A program made the position numbers and the translations under genes. From Bacteroidota bacterium (GTDB taxonomy: Bacteria > Bacteroidota > Bacteroidia > Flavobacteriales > Flavobacteriaceae): a stretch of DNA of 64,000 bases. The stretch covers positions 124,001 through 188,000 of the forward strand of contig JAEYTL010000021.1 in the NCBI GenBank assembly GCA_023434025.1, given 5' to 3'. The notes beneath the pieces were generated by a model. It was given only the letters and a program-made list of their open reading frames with translations, was not told the origin of the DNA and ran no database searches. Shown piece after piece: positions 35,143 to 44,112 of the stretch (the first letter of the stretch is position 1; each line of letters starts with the position of its first letter).

Positions 35143-36417
35143 TTATCTTAACTTTTTTAATTCTTTTTTTTTGAACTTTTCATATAACGTAGCATAAAAT
35201 CCGGTCAGAACAGCCATTAAAATCAGTAATTTTCCAACATTTACATAATACCCAAGAGACATAAGGAAAATTCCTAACCAGATAAAAAACAGGTTTGTTA
35301 CAATATAAGTCACCGTCATCAGTAAAACTTTTTTTATAAAAACCAGCTTCTCTGCTTTTTCTATAACTATAATATAGCTATACAAGATTAAAAATATAGC
35401 AACATAATAGCCTATACCGTCGATTCTAACAATATAATCATCGCTAATCATCATTTGTAAGGCATTAGCGTGAATTACAGCACCAGCCATAGTCGGCATT
35501 CTGTCAACCAATTTTGGATCTACCGGAACCCTGTGCTTGTCTTTTATATCATATTGATTATACATGCTTCTGTCACCAATCCATCCTATAATTACAAATT
35601 TGTTCTCAAAAATATTCCCCATAAGCTCTTTCAACAACTCCTTAGCCTGAAATATATCCTTTGCTTCCACACAACCAAATTTATCTCTGTTTTCTGATTG
35701 ATTTTCAGATAATATATTGAAAATACCTGTTTCATCTGTATAATACTTTAGCACCAGCTCCTGCTCTTTATATTTAATATCCTTTCCAATGCCTTTTATA
35801 TGTAATCTTCTGGCTAGAGAAGGTATATTACCCATACCGTCAACATTATAAAAGCTATAATAATCTCTTACAGAACTGTGCTCCTTGTTGGGCAGATTGA
35901 TATAACCAAACCGTTTTATATCTGAATTAGTCTTGTGAAATATTGATTTGTACTGATAATCGATACCTATCAACGTATTGGTAGCCCTTAAAACAGAATC
36001 TAATACTCTATTGGTTTCAGGACTGCTTTTTTCTTTATAAAAAATCACATCCAATCCAATAGCTTTCGGATTTAAATCACTGATCAAAGGCAATAATTCA
36101 ATCAGTTTTTCTCTAAAATTAACGGTATCCAGTGACCCTATATTCACTAAAACAATCTCCTCTTCTGCAAATTTAGGTTTACTGTCAAAATAGGTGTGCC
36201 GATAGTAAATGTCGTTGAATTCTACATCTTGGGAAGCAATTTCCTGAACATTGAAAATTTGGCTTGGCAATACTGAAAGAGCAATTTCAGTGGTATAGTA
36301 AAACAAAAAGAACAAAAGCAGTAGTATGACTCTTCTATACTTTTTAATTTTTTTAATATTACTTTTTGCTAAGATTTTCTTTCTAAAACCTGTGATTATT
36401 TTATTTATCTTCCCCAA
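35143..36417 (-). CDS. CHASE2 domain membrane protein without an output domain
   Basis: This 424-residue membrane protein has one helix near the N-terminus (about 29-50, RRVILLLLFFLFYYTTEIAL) and an extracytoplasmic CHASE2-like sensor (about 55-330). The sensor is recognisable by EEEIVLVNIGSLD, LNPKAIGLDVIFY, the FVIIGWIGDRSMY strand and PTMAGAVIHANALQMMI. Three closely spaced helices follow (about 340-412), then a short basic tail. In most CHASE2 proteins an adenylate cyclase or kinase follows the helices; here nothing does. It begins the leftward cluster with the FecR-like protein and the M48 protease, which suggests the sensor signals through them. Confidence 0.85.
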   Translation of the reverse strand: MGKINKIITGFRKKILAKSNIKKIKKYRRVILLLLFFLFYYTTEIALSVLPSQIFNVQEIASQDVEFNDIYYRHTYFDSKPKFAEEEIVLVNIGSLDTVNFREKLIELLPLISDLNPKAIGLDVIFYKEKSSPETNRVLDSVLRATNTLIGIDYQYKSIFHKTNSDIKRFGYINLPNKEHSSVRDYYSFYNVDGMGNIPSLARRLHIKGIGKDIKYKEQELVLKYYTDETGIFNILSENQSENRDKFGCVEAKDIFQAKELLKELMGNIFENKFVIIGWIGDRSMYNQYDIKDKHRVPVDPKLVDRMPTMAGAVIHANALQMMISDDYIVRIDGIGYYVAIFLILYSYIIVIEKAEKLVFIKKVLLMTVTYIVTNLFFIWLGIFLMSLGYYVNVGKLLILMAVLTGFYATLYEKFKKKELKKLR

Positions 36418-36634
36418 AATAGATTACCCCAAATTTATTTTATGTTTTAACTCATTGAAAACTAAATTAGTAATTTTATTTTAACAACACAATAATTAAT
36501 AAAAAAAGTTAATTTTTAAATAATAAATGTATTTTTAACATAAATAAAAACGAATCAATCAGTTCGTTAAAATATCTTTACTAATAAGTGCAATGATAAA
36601 AACTTCTTATTTTTGCTTTTTTCTAAATTTGTAT

Positions 36635-38623
36635 ATGAAATTCCAGGTCATCTCAGCATACCAACCCACCGGCGATCAACCGCAAGCCATTGAAAAATTG
36701 GCTAACGGAATCCAGAACGGTGAAAAATACCAGACCCTATTGGGTGTTACCGGTTCAGGGAAGACCTTTACGGTGGCTAATGTGATTGAAAAAGTAGAAA
36801 AACCAACCTTGGTGCTGGCCCACAACAAAACCTTAGCCGCACAGCTATACTCGGAGTTCAAGCAGTTTTTCCCGAATAATTCAGTGCAGTATTTTGTTTC
36901 CTACTATGATTATTATCAGCCGGAAGCCTATATCCCTGTTACGGGTACGTATATCGAAAAAGATTTATCCATTAATGATGAGCTGGAAAAGTTACGTCTG
37001 AGCACCACTTCTGCCCTGCTTTCCGGCAGAAGAGATGTGCTGGTGGTAGCCTCTGTTTCCTGCTTATATGGTATCGGCAATCCGGTGGAATTTCAAAAAA
37101 ACGTGATTTCCATTGAGCGGGAACAAATTATCTCCCGAACCAAATTATTACATCGGTTGGTGCAAAGTTTGTATTCCCGGACTGAAGCAGAGTTCACACC
37201 CGGCACCTTTCGCATCAAAGGGGATATTGTGGAGATTTTTCCGAGTTATGCCGATGAACCTTTCCGCGTACATTTCTTCGGTGATGAAATTGAAGAAATT
37301 GAAGCTTTTGATGCTAAAACAGCCAAAGTCATCGAACGCTATTCCAAACTAAACATATACCCGGCCAACATGTTTGTGACATCTCCCGATGTGTTGCAAA
37401 ATGCCATTTGGGAAATCCAACAGGATTTAGTTAAACAGGTAGATTATTTCAAAGAAATCGGTAAACATTTAGAAGCTAAACGCCTGGAGGAACGCACCAA
37501 TTTTGATTTGGAAATGATCCGTGAACTGGGATATTGTTCCGGTATCGAAAATTATTCCCGCTATTTAGACGGTCGTCAACCCGGCACACGCCCGTTCTGT
37601 CTGATTGATTATTTTCCGGATGATTTTCTGATGGTGGTAGATGAAAGTCACGTGACCATTTCGCAGGTACACGCCATGTACGGCGGCGACCGGAGCCGAA
37701 AAGAAAACCTGGTTGAATTCGGTTTCCGGTTACCGGCTGCGATGGATAACCGTCCGTTAAAATTCGAAGAATTTGAAAGCCTGCAAAACCAGGTCGTTTA
37801 TGTATCTGCCACACCTGCCGATTACGAATTACAAAAAAGCGAAGGCATCTATATAGAACAGGTGATTCGTCCTACCGGATTATTAGACCCGATTATAGAA
37901 ATACGGCCAAGTCTGAACCAGATTGACGATCTGATCGAAGAAATACAGGTGCGGTGCGAAGCAGATGAACGGGTCTTGGTTACCACATTAACCAAGCGTA
38001 TGGCCGAAGAACTGACTAAATATTTAACCAAAGTTTCCATCCGTTGCCGTTATATTCACTCTGACGTGGATACATTGGAACGTGTAGAAATCATGCAGGA
38101 TTTACGCAAAGGATTATTTGATGTTTTAATTGGTGTAAACTTACTCCGGGAAGGGTTGGATTTACCCGAAGTTTCACTTGTAGCCATTCTGGATGCTGAC
38201 AAAGAAGGTTTCCTCCGCAGTCATCGGTCGCTCACACAAACCGTAGGCCGTGCGGCCCGTAACGTAAACGGAAAAGCAATCATGTATGCCGATAAAATCA
38301 CGGCTTCGATGCAAAAAACCATCGACGAGACGAATTATCGTAGAGAAAAACAAATGGCATATAATACGCTTCACAATATCCAACCCAAGGCATTGAACAA
38401 GAGCCTGAATAATGCGTTAAGCAACAATTCCGTCTCCACACAATATTACGAGGATAAATTACTGAAAGCCGCCGAACCGGAAAGTGAATACCTGACTAAA
38501 CCACAAATCGAGAAAAAAATCCGTGACCTTCGGAAAATGATGGAAAAAGCGGCCAAAGAACTCAATTTTATCGATGCTGCGAAATTGCGTGATGAGATTA
38601 AGAGTTTGCAGGAGAAGATGTAA
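36635..38623 (+). CDS. uvrB: Excinuclease ABC subunit B
   Basis: UvrB is the damage-verifying helicase of nucleotide excision repair, loaded by UvrA and then recruiting UvrC. From the ATG at 36635 (MKFQVISAYQPTGDQPQAI) it has 662 residues, the usual length; the 14 codons available upstream read as hydrophobic noise. Motifs are Walker A GVTGSGKTFT (about 37-46), the beta-hairpin YYDYYQPEAYIP (about 90-101), DESHVT (about 335), LLREGLDLPEV and QTVGRAARN, and a C-terminal UVR motif (KMMEKAAKELNFIDAAKLRD, about 635-654). Confidence 0.97.
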   Translation: MKFQVISAYQPTGDQPQAIEKLANGIQNGEKYQTLLGVTGSGKTFTVANVIEKVEKPTLVLAHNKTLAAQLYSEFKQFFPNNSVQYFVSYYDYYQPEAYIPVTGTYIEKDLSINDELEKLRLSTTSALLSGRRDVLVVASVSCLYGIGNPVEFQKNVISIEREQIISRTKLLHRLVQSLYSRTEAEFTPGTFRIKGDIVEIFPSYADEPFRVHFFGDEIEEIEAFDAKTAKVIERYSKLNIYPANMFVTSPDVLQNAIWEIQQDLVKQVDYFKEIGKHLEAKRLEERTNFDLEMIRELGYCSGIENYSRYLDGRQPGTRPFCLIDYFPDDFLMVVDESHVTISQVHAMYGGDRSRKENLVEFGFRLPAAMDNRPLKFEEFESLQNQVVYVSATPADYELQKSEGIYIEQVIRPTGLLDPIIEIRPSLNQIDDLIEEIQVRCEADERVLVTTLTKRMAEELTKYLTKVSIRCRYIHSDVDTLERVEIMQDLRKGLFDVLIGVNLLREGLDLPEVSLVAILDADKEGFLRSHRSLTQTVGRAARNVNGKAIMYADKITASMQKTIDETNYRREKQMAYNTLHNIQPKALNKSLNNALSNNSVSTQYYEDKLLKAAEPESEYLTKPQIEKKIRDLRKMMEKAAKELNFIDAAKLRDEIKSLQEKM

Positions 38624-38635
38624 TTTTTTTTGCAG

Positions 38636-38780
38636 CTATTCCCGCTTTTCGCTACAAGCTTTTGCTCAAAAACCTTTTTTTCTAAGGTCCGGCAGGAGCT
38701 TCTAAGGTCGCTCTGCCAAACCAAGAAAAAATAGGTTTTTTTCACCAAAGGCTTTTCGCTGCAATCGGGGCTGGGAGATT
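38636..38780. repeat. Flavobacterium-type intergenic repeat after uvrB
   Basis: The segment holds the direct repeat GCTTTTCGCTRCAA at 38644-38657 and 38751-38764. Between them are partly complementary arms (AAAACCTTTTTTTCTAAGGTC against AAGAAAAAATAGGTTTTTT) flanking GGTCCGGCAGGAGC. Read leftward it begins CAGCCCCGATTGCAGCG and ends AGCGGGAATAGCTG, words I recall from repeats found between genes in Flavobacterium. It occurs once in this window. Confidence 0.5.
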
Positions 38781-38871
38781 GTATTTCAAAAGAAAATTAG
38801 TGAACAAGGCAGTATTAATAATTTGTAAAAATTTTTATTAAATTTGAGAAGATAAATTTGATATATAACTG

Positions 38872-38931
38872 GCCACCCGTTTCCGTGAAGTCATCTTAAA
38901 CGGCACTTGGATTGCCAATACCAATTTTCAA
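38872..38931 (+). pseudogene. Duplicated 60-bp fragment of the downstream DinB gene
   Basis: The fragment reads L/ATRFREVILNGTWIANTNF, the same as codons 8-26 of the DinB gene at 40224. DNA identity is about 56 of 60 with 40245-40304, offset by 1373 bp. Flanking sequence on either side is unrelated to that gene, so it is a remnant, not a gene. The ATPase gene 39065-40195 lies exactly between remnant and intact copy. The rest of the 441-bp gap after uvrB holds the repeat at 38636 and a -7-like TAATTTTG at 39032-39039 before the ATPase gene. Confidence 0.9.
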
Positions 38932-39064
38932 AGCCTCTGCTCTCCTAAATCTTCTTCAATATCACACTGCTCTGTATTCTCTGACTTCGCAAAAAACCTG
39001 ATTTTTTAGAATAAAATCTAAAAAAAAGTACTAATTTTGCGATTACATCCTAAAATTAAAGGAA

Positions 39065-40195
39065 ATGACAGGAATAAATCGACAAATTTTTAATGACTTA
39101 AAAAATGATTTTTTTAAGGGCAAAATTATTGTGCTGCTGGGTGCTCGACAAGTTGGAAAAAGTACTTTGATTAAAATGTTGATTCAATCAACCAACGAAG
39201 AAGTGTTATGGTTAGATGGTGAAAATTCAGATGTGCATCTGTTATTAAAAAATCCAAATAGTGAACGATTACTTCAAATTGCCGGAAAGCATAAAATTAT
39301 CGTGATCGATGAAGCTCAAAAAATAGAAAATGTTGGAAGCATTTTAAAATTATTTGTTGATTATCATAAAGAAATCCAAGTAATTGCCAGTGGCTCTAGT
39401 GCATTTGAACTGCGAAATTCATTAAATGAACCCTTAACCGGTCGAAAATTTGAATTCAATTTGTTTCCTATTTCCTTTCAAGAAATGGTGCAACATACCA
39501 ATTTAATTAATGAAATACGTCAGCTTCCACAACGTATGATTTATGGCTATTATCCTGAAATTGTTATACAAGTTGGACAAGAAGAACGCTTATTAAAATT
39601 CTTATCAGATAGTTATTTATATAAAGATATTTTCTTGTTCAAAGGAATTAAAAAACCCGAAAAAATTCTTGAATTACTACGACTATTAGCCTGGCAAATT
39701 GGTAGTGAAGTGAACTATAATGAATTATCCAATCTTTTAAAAATTGATAATCAAACGGTAGAAAGCTATGTGAATATGTTAGAACAATCGTTTGTTATTT
39801 ATAAATTAAATTCTTTTCACACCAATCAACGAAATGAATTAAAAAAATCTAAAAAAATATATTTCAATGACTTAGGAATTAGAAATGCATTGATTAATGA
39901 TTTCAGACCCGTTGAAATACGTAATGACGTGGGGAATATATTTGAAAATTTTGTAATCAATGAACTGAGAAAACAAAATGAATACAAACAGATTTATGGA
40001 AATTTTTATTTTTGGAGAAGTACAGAACAAAAAGAAATTGATTTAATAATTGAAAAAAATAATCATCTATCAACCTTTGAAATTAAATGGAATCCGAGCA
40101 AAAAAGTTCAAATGACAAAAAGTTTTAGTAATATTTATTCTAATTATAGCTTTCATTTTATTAACAAGGAAAACTTCTTTGAGTTTATTAGTTAA
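39065..40195 (+). CDS. AAA family ATPase with DUF4143 domain
   Basis: The 376-residue cytoplasmic protein has an AAA_14 ATPase domain (about 1-160) with Walker A GARQVGKST (about 26-34), Walker B KIIVIDEAQ (about 76-84) and sensor VIASGSSAFELR. The C-terminal DUF4143 domain (about 195-376) includes KKIYFNDLGIRNAL, NIFENFVINELRKQ and FWRSTEQKEIDLIIEK..STFEIKW, a PD-(D/E)XK-like arrangement. Such genes are widespread, often laterally moved, with unproven function. TAATTTTG at 39032 gives a likely promoter 25 bp before the ATG. It separates two copies of DinB sequence, which suggests insertion. Confidence 0.88.
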   Translation: MTGINRQIFNDLKNDFFKGKIIVLLGARQVGKSTLIKMLIQSTNEEVLWLDGENSDVHLLLKNPNSERLLQIAGKHKIIVIDEAQKIENVGSILKLFVDYHKEIQVIASGSSAFELRNSLNEPLTGRKFEFNLFPISFQEMVQHTNLINEIRQLPQRMIYGYYPEIVIQVGQEERLLKFLSDSYLYKDIFLFKGIKKPEKILELLRLLAWQIGSEVNYNELSNLLKIDNQTVESYVNMLEQSFVIYKLNSFHTNQRNELKKSKKIYFNDLGIRNALINDFRPVEIRNDVGNIFENFVINELRKQNEYKQIYGNFYFWRSTEQKEIDLIIEKNNHLSTFEIKWNPSKKVQMTKSFSNIYSNYSFHFINKENFFEFIS

Positions 40196-40223
40196 TTTTG
40201 ATATTTTTACATAATATAAGTCT

Positions 40224-40697
40224 ATGTCAACATCAATTGCTCTCGCCACCCGTTTCCGTGAAGTCATCTTAAACGGCACATGGATTGCCAACACCAACTT
40301 TAAAACTCAATTGGATGAAACGAATTGGGAAATGGTGACCACTAAAGTAGGTAATCTTAACACCATAGCACTTTTAGCCCAACACATTCATTACTATATC
40401 AACGGCATCAATCAGGTATTTGCCGGTGGCACATTGGACATCAAAGACAAATACAGTTTCGATTTCCCACCAATTACTTCACAGGAAGAATGGAATGCAT
40501 TTTTGCAGCGTTTTTGGAAAGACTCAGAAACTTTTGCCCAACATGTGGAACAACTCACCGATGAACAATTGAAAGCTGATTTTACAAATCCAAACTATGG
40601 CAGTTATCAACGGAATATAGATGCCATGATTGAACACGGCTATTATCATTTGGGGCAAATAACGTTGATTAAAAAATTAATCAACGCTCAGGAATAA
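40224..40697 (+). CDS. DinB-like (DUF1572 type) protein
   Basis: The 157-residue protein has the four-helix DinB fold with the metal-binding histidine pattern: LAQHIHYYING (about 50-60) and MIEHGYYHLGQI (about 134-145). DinB/YfiT proteins are often thiol-dependent metal enzymes, but for this subgroup no substrate is known. It starts 29 bp after the ATPase gene. Its codons 8-26 are duplicated at 38872-38931. The gene ends at a terminator shared with hsp20. Confidence 0.8.
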   Translation: MSTSIALATRFREVILNGTWIANTNFKTQLDETNWEMVTTKVGNLNTIALLAQHIHYYINGINQVFAGGTLDIKDKYSFDFPPITSQEEWNAFLQRFWKDSETFAQHVEQLTDEQLKADFTNPNYGSYQRNIDAMIEHGYYHLGQITLIKKLINAQE

Positions 40698-40704
40698 GCA
40701 TAAA

Positions 40705-40728
40705 AAAAGCACCCCGAAAGGTGCTTTT
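40705..40728. terminator. Bidirectional terminator between DinB and hsp20
   Basis: AAAAGCACC (40705-40713) pairs with GGTGCTTTT (40720-40728) around a CCGAAA loop, with A and T runs suited to both converging genes. Confidence 0.85.
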
Positions 40729-40744
40729 CTAACTTAACCATATA

Positions 40745-41179
40745 TTAACCAATCTCAATCAATCGCTTTGGTTTAGGCAACGCTTCTTCGCGTTTGGGGA
40801 GCGTGATATGCAACACCCCGTTTTCATACGAAGCATTGATATCGGCTTCATTTACGATTTCCGGAAGCGTAAAAGCACGTTTAAAAGACGAATAGCTGAA
40901 CTCTTTGCGGGTATATTTTCCGTCGTTATCTTTTTCTTCTTTCTCGTGTTTTGATTCAGAAGAAATGGTCAGCACATTGTCATCCAGTTCAATATTAAAA
41001 TCTTCTTTGCGTTTGCCGGGAGCCGCCAGCTCCACCACAAAAGTGGTTTCGGTTTCTTTGATATTTACGGCAGGAACAGTGTTGTTCATACGTTCCATGC
41101 CACCCATCCAGTCCGGTTTAAAAAATTCATCAAAAACGGCAGGAAAAGGAAATCGGTTGTTTGTTTTTACCAGTGTCAT
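40745..41179 (-). CDS. Small heat shock protein Hsp20
   Basis: This is a 144-residue alpha-crystallin type chaperone that binds unfolding proteins in the cytoplasm. The N-terminal arm is short (MTLVKTNNRFPFPAVFDEFF). The alpha-crystallin domain (about 38-140) runs from VNIKETETTFVVELAAPGKR through LDDNVLTISSE, SSFKRAFTLPEIVNEADI and YENGVLHITLPK, where the A/GVL motif is conserved. The C-terminal tail PKRLIEIG has the IxI/V assembly motif. It forms a single-gene unit; the palindrome GTCAAATTGAC at 41253-41263 lies about 75 bp upstream. Confidence 0.95.
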   Translation of the reverse strand: MTLVKTNNRFPFPAVFDEFFKPDWMGGMERMNNTVPAVNIKETETTFVVELAAPGKRKEDFNIELDDNVLTISSESKHEKEEKDNDGKYTRKEFSYSSFKRAFTLPEIVNEADINASYENGVLHITLPKREEALPKPKRLIEIG

Positions 41180-41570
41180 AATTTTATTTTTTTAGGTTAA
41201 ACATTTTCTTTTGACTGGTTAAAGGCAAAGTTTATACCAATCCGTTTCTTAAGTCAAATTGACATTTTTTCAATCTAAAAACCGTCAAAATTTCAGGTTT
41301 AACTACTGATTAACAAGTTTTTAACAGACATTTTTTCAGAGATTATCCGGTCTCTCGTTTATTGACTGTACAGACCTGCATGAATACTTTACGACAAAAC
41401 TAACAATACTGCTTTTTCTGCCTGATTAAAACAAATTCAGATATGCCAAGAGTAAAATTAACTGATAGTTTGCCTTCAAAATAAAAAAAGCTTGAATACC
41501 AATTTAAACCTGTATTTGAACTTGTGTAACAAAATATCCGCTTAGTCGTCTTTTCGGAAAAAACCAGCTT
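41180..41570. other. Gap between hsp20 and the hydrolase gene
   Basis: A 391-bp divergent intergenic region with no gene. It holds GTCAAATTGAC, an 11-bp palindrome at 41253-41263 that could be a heat-shock operator, but a single site is weak evidence. The remainder is AT-rich with no clear promoter, hairpin or repeat. Confidence 0.35.
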
Positions 41571-42527
41571 ATGAAAACATCTTTTTTGTTTATTGTCTCT
41601 TTTTTTCAGTTAATGATGCTGTCGGCTCAGGACAAAAACTATTCTGAATGGTATTTGCAAAGAGACGATGCAGATATTTTTGTAAAAGAAATTAAAAGCG
41701 GAAAAGATACTGTAATTGTCGTTCACGGCGGATTCGGAGCAAATCACGATTACATGCTTGATGCTCTGGAAGGTTTAAAAGATACGTTCTACTTTATTTT
41801 ATATGACCAAAGAGGCTCTTTACTTTCACCGGCAAAAGCAGAGAACCTGACCTTTCAAAAGAATATTGACGACCTGCTTGCACTTACCAACGCCCTGAAA
41901 CTCAAAAAAACAAAACTCTTCTGCCATTCAATGGGAACATTGGTAGGAATGGAATTTGTAAAACAGCATCCGGATTTAGTATCGCATCTGGTGCTTGTCG
42001 GGGCTATTTTACCCAAATCAGATAGTTTAAAAAGTGTCTTTTCCAAACGCCATGAAGAACAGGTTCATTATCTTATGAACAGAAAAGAAGTAAAGGAACT
42101 GACTGAGCCATACATTGCAAAAGGAATTAATGACCTCCATACTGTAAAGGATATAGAAACTTCTGAATTAACCCACAAAGACCTGACCGAATACTGGCGG
42201 ATAACCTTTGCTGCCGTTAATCTTTATGATGTACGTAAACACATCTACTTAAAAGGAGGCAGAGCCTATTATAAACAAAGTGCTTCTGTAATGGCAGAGA
42301 CCGTAAACTGGGACTATGATTACAGAAACAGCCTTAACAACAACACCAAAACGACCATCATCAACGGCGATTACGACTTTTTAGACTTTCATGGCGAAGC
42401 ATTCAAAGCTTCACTGAATGGTTATGACAAGATTGAACTCAGAATCATTCCACATGCTGGACACAACAGCTGGATTGATAACCCAAAAATCTTTAAAGAC
42501 TATTTAAAAAGTGCTTTATTAAAGTGA
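41571..42527 (+). CDS. Exported alpha/beta-hydrolase
   Basis: The 318-residue protein begins with a signal peptide (MKTSFLFIVSFFQLMMLSAQ). It carries an alpha/beta-hydrolase fold: oxyanion loop VVHGGFGANHDY (about 49-60), YDQRGSLLSP (about 83-92, the DQRG motif of proline iminopeptidase relatives), nucleophile elbow CHSMGTLVG (Ser about 124), acid in GDYDFLDFHG and the histidine in PHAGHNSW (about 302). It is likely a periplasmic peptidase or esterase. It is transcribed alone and has no clear functional partner nearby. Confidence 0.85.
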   Translation: MKTSFLFIVSFFQLMMLSAQDKNYSEWYLQRDDADIFVKEIKSGKDTVIVVHGGFGANHDYMLDALEGLKDTFYFILYDQRGSLLSPAKAENLTFQKNIDDLLALTNALKLKKTKLFCHSMGTLVGMEFVKQHPDLVSHLVLVGAILPKSDSLKSVFSKRHEEQVHYLMNRKEVKELTEPYIAKGINDLHTVKDIETSELTHKDLTEYWRITFAAVNLYDVRKHIYLKGGRAYYKQSASVMAETVNWDYDYRNSLNNNTKTTIINGDYDFLDFHGEAFKASLNGYDKIELRIIPHAGHNSWIDNPKIFKDYLKSALLK

Positions 42528-42635
42528 CCTAACTCGAAGCGTAAAAAAATCTTTTAGTTGTTCTATACACCCTAAAAACACATTTAACCAAGATCGGGTT
42601 ACTCACTTATCTTTACTCTGTATCAACAATTTTTC

Positions 42636-42643
42636 TATCTTTG
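42636..42643 (+). promoter_or_regulatory. -7 box upstream of the cupin gene
   Basis: TATCTTTG is a full match to the Bacteroidota -7 box and lies 85 bp before the ATG at 42729. No matching -33 TTG is seen. Confidence 0.4.
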
Positions 42644-42728
42644 AACCAATCACTGCAACAAAGCCAGAAACTAATTGAAATAGGGCGTTAAGACATTCCT
42701 TTATAACACAAACCTAAAAATTTACCTT

Positions 42729-43088
42729 ATGCAAGTCATCAATTTAAATCAGAAATTCAGTCTTTTTAATGAGCATTGGAGCCCGAAAATTATTGGCGAA
42801 CTAAATGGTCAGGCCATTAAACTAGCCAAAGTAAAAGGAGAATTTGTCTGGCATAATCATCAGGAGGAAGACGAATTATTTTTTGTAATCAAAGGAAAAC
42901 TGAAAATTGAATTTGCAGACAAAACTGTTGAAATAAACGAAGGTGAAATGATTATCGTCCCTAAAGGTGTTGAGCACAAACCGGTTGCCGAAGAAGAAGT
43001 GCTGCTTATGCTGTTTGAGCCTTATACAATCAAACATACCGGAGAGGTAAAATCTGAACTGACCGTTGAAACATGTGAACGGATATAG
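42729..43088 (+). CDS. Small cupin domain protein
   Basis: The 119-residue single-domain cupin has cupin motif 1 in GEFVWHNHQEEDELFFVIKG (about 37-56, with the metal-ligand HxH and the Glu) and motif 2 GEMIIVPKGVEHKP (about 77-90, with the last His). It probably binds one divalent metal in the cytoplasm. The substrate or ligand cannot be told. It stands alone with a leader of about 80 nt. Confidence 0.88.
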   Translation: MQVINLNQKFSLFNEHWSPKIIGELNGQAIKLAKVKGEFVWHNHQEEDELFFVIKGKLKIEFADKTVEINEGEMIIVPKGVEHKPVAEEEVLLMLFEPYTIKHTGEVKSELTVETCERI

Positions 43089-43274
43089 GTATAGCCACCT
43101 AACTGTAATGACCGTCGCCCGAAGTATCATTAAAAAACAAATGACAACCAATACAAGTTAGCAAAGGAAATTCCGAAAAAAGCACTAATACTTATTTTTA
43201 GCAAAAATTAATATATTTTTATTGTTTTTCAATAAATATTTATTATTATTGCAACATAATTTAAACACTTAATT

Positions 43275-43808
43275 ATGTTAAAAAGAAGTAACTTCGTATT
43301 TAAAGGCCTGCATATCATGGCCTGGGTCATCTTTGTAGGTTTGAGTATTGAGGCGGGTGGACTAATTGTCAATTTTATTTTCAGCCTGTATAAACCGGAA
43401 TTTATTCCAAACCTGTATCAAAAATTGGATTTAACAGAATTGTATAATCTGAATAAATGGGCTTTTTTCGGGATATATGCTTTTATCTTGACGATTTCAC
43501 TTTTAAAAGCTTCACTTTTCTATCTGCTCATTCTGCTGGTCAGTAAACTTGATTTATCAAAGCCGTTCAACAGTTATGTTTCAGGTAGGATTACCCGGAT
43601 AAGCTACCTGATTCTTTCCATAGGGCTAATCAGTTACATCGCCCGGGAAACAGTGAAAAGTACACAACACCTATTTGAAATTAACCGTCTGAACCCGTTT
43701 TGGGAAGACAGTCAGGCTTACATTTTAATGGCGGCTGTAGTGTATGTTATCGCCACAATTTTTTCCAGAGGAGTAGAAATACAGAACGAAAACGACCTAA
43801 CTGTTTAA
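43275..43808 (+). CDS. DUF2975 family four-helix membrane protein
   Basis: The 177-residue protein has four hydrophobic helices (about 13-38, 65-92, 110-128 and 153-170) with short loops, and almost no soluble domain. This length and the partner gene match the DUF2975 family, which has no proven activity. A small Cro-like regulator begins 3 bp after its stop. This gene pair is found as a unit in many Bacteroidota and Firmicutes. A possible role is membrane-linked control of the HTH protein. Confidence 0.8.
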   Translation: MLKRSNFVFKGLHIMAWVIFVGLSIEAGGLIVNFIFSLYKPEFIPNLYQKLDLTELYNLNKWAFFGIYAFILTISLLKASLFYLLILLVSKLDLSKPFNSYVSGRITRISYLILSIGLISYIARETVKSTQHLFEINRLNPFWEDSQAYILMAAVVYVIATIFSRGVEIQNENDLTV

Positions 43809-43811
43809 ACC

Positions 43812-44039
43812 ATGCCAATTATCGTAAACTTAGACGTCATGATGGCCAAGAGAAAGATGTCTCTCAATGAGCTGTCTGAAAAAGTTGATCTGACTTTATC
43901 CAATCTTTCGATACTCAAAACAGGTAAAGCAAAAGCAATCCGGTTTTCTACGCTCGAAGCAATCTGTCACGCATTAGACTGCCAGCCGGGTGACATTTTG
44001 GAATACCAAGAAGATAAGGAACAGACTGCCGGCCACTAA
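43812..44039 (+). CDS. Small Cro/C1-type helix-turn-helix regulator (YozG-like)
   Basis: The 75-residue protein is essentially one HTH_26-type domain: MPIIVNLDVMMAKRKMSLNE, then SEKVDLTLSNLSILKTGKAK (recognition helix about 30-40) and LEAICHALDCQPGDILEY. It pairs with the DUF2975 gene 3 bp upstream. It is probably autoregulatory. An exceptional hairpin lies directly after the stop. Confidence 0.9.
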   Translation: MPIIVNLDVMMAKRKMSLNELSEKVDLTLSNLSILKTGKAKAIRFSTLEAICHALDCQPGDILEYQEDKEQTAGH

Positions 44040-44055
44040 AATGACTTCGGCAGCT

Positions 44056-44111
44056 ACATTTCCATTCATATTTGGTTTTTCCTTTAAAAAACCAAATATG
44101 AATGGAAATGT
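44056..44111. terminator. 25-bp perfect hairpin, bidirectional terminator
   Basis: 44056-44080 (ACATTTCCATTCATATTTGG..) is perfectly complementary to 44087-44111, with the 6-nt loop CCTTTA. It lies between the converging HTH and TerB-like genes and ends 1 bp before the latter's stop codon. It is followed by TTTTAATT on the + strand. The stem is much longer than typical terminators. Confidence 0.8.
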
Positions 44112-44112
44112 T

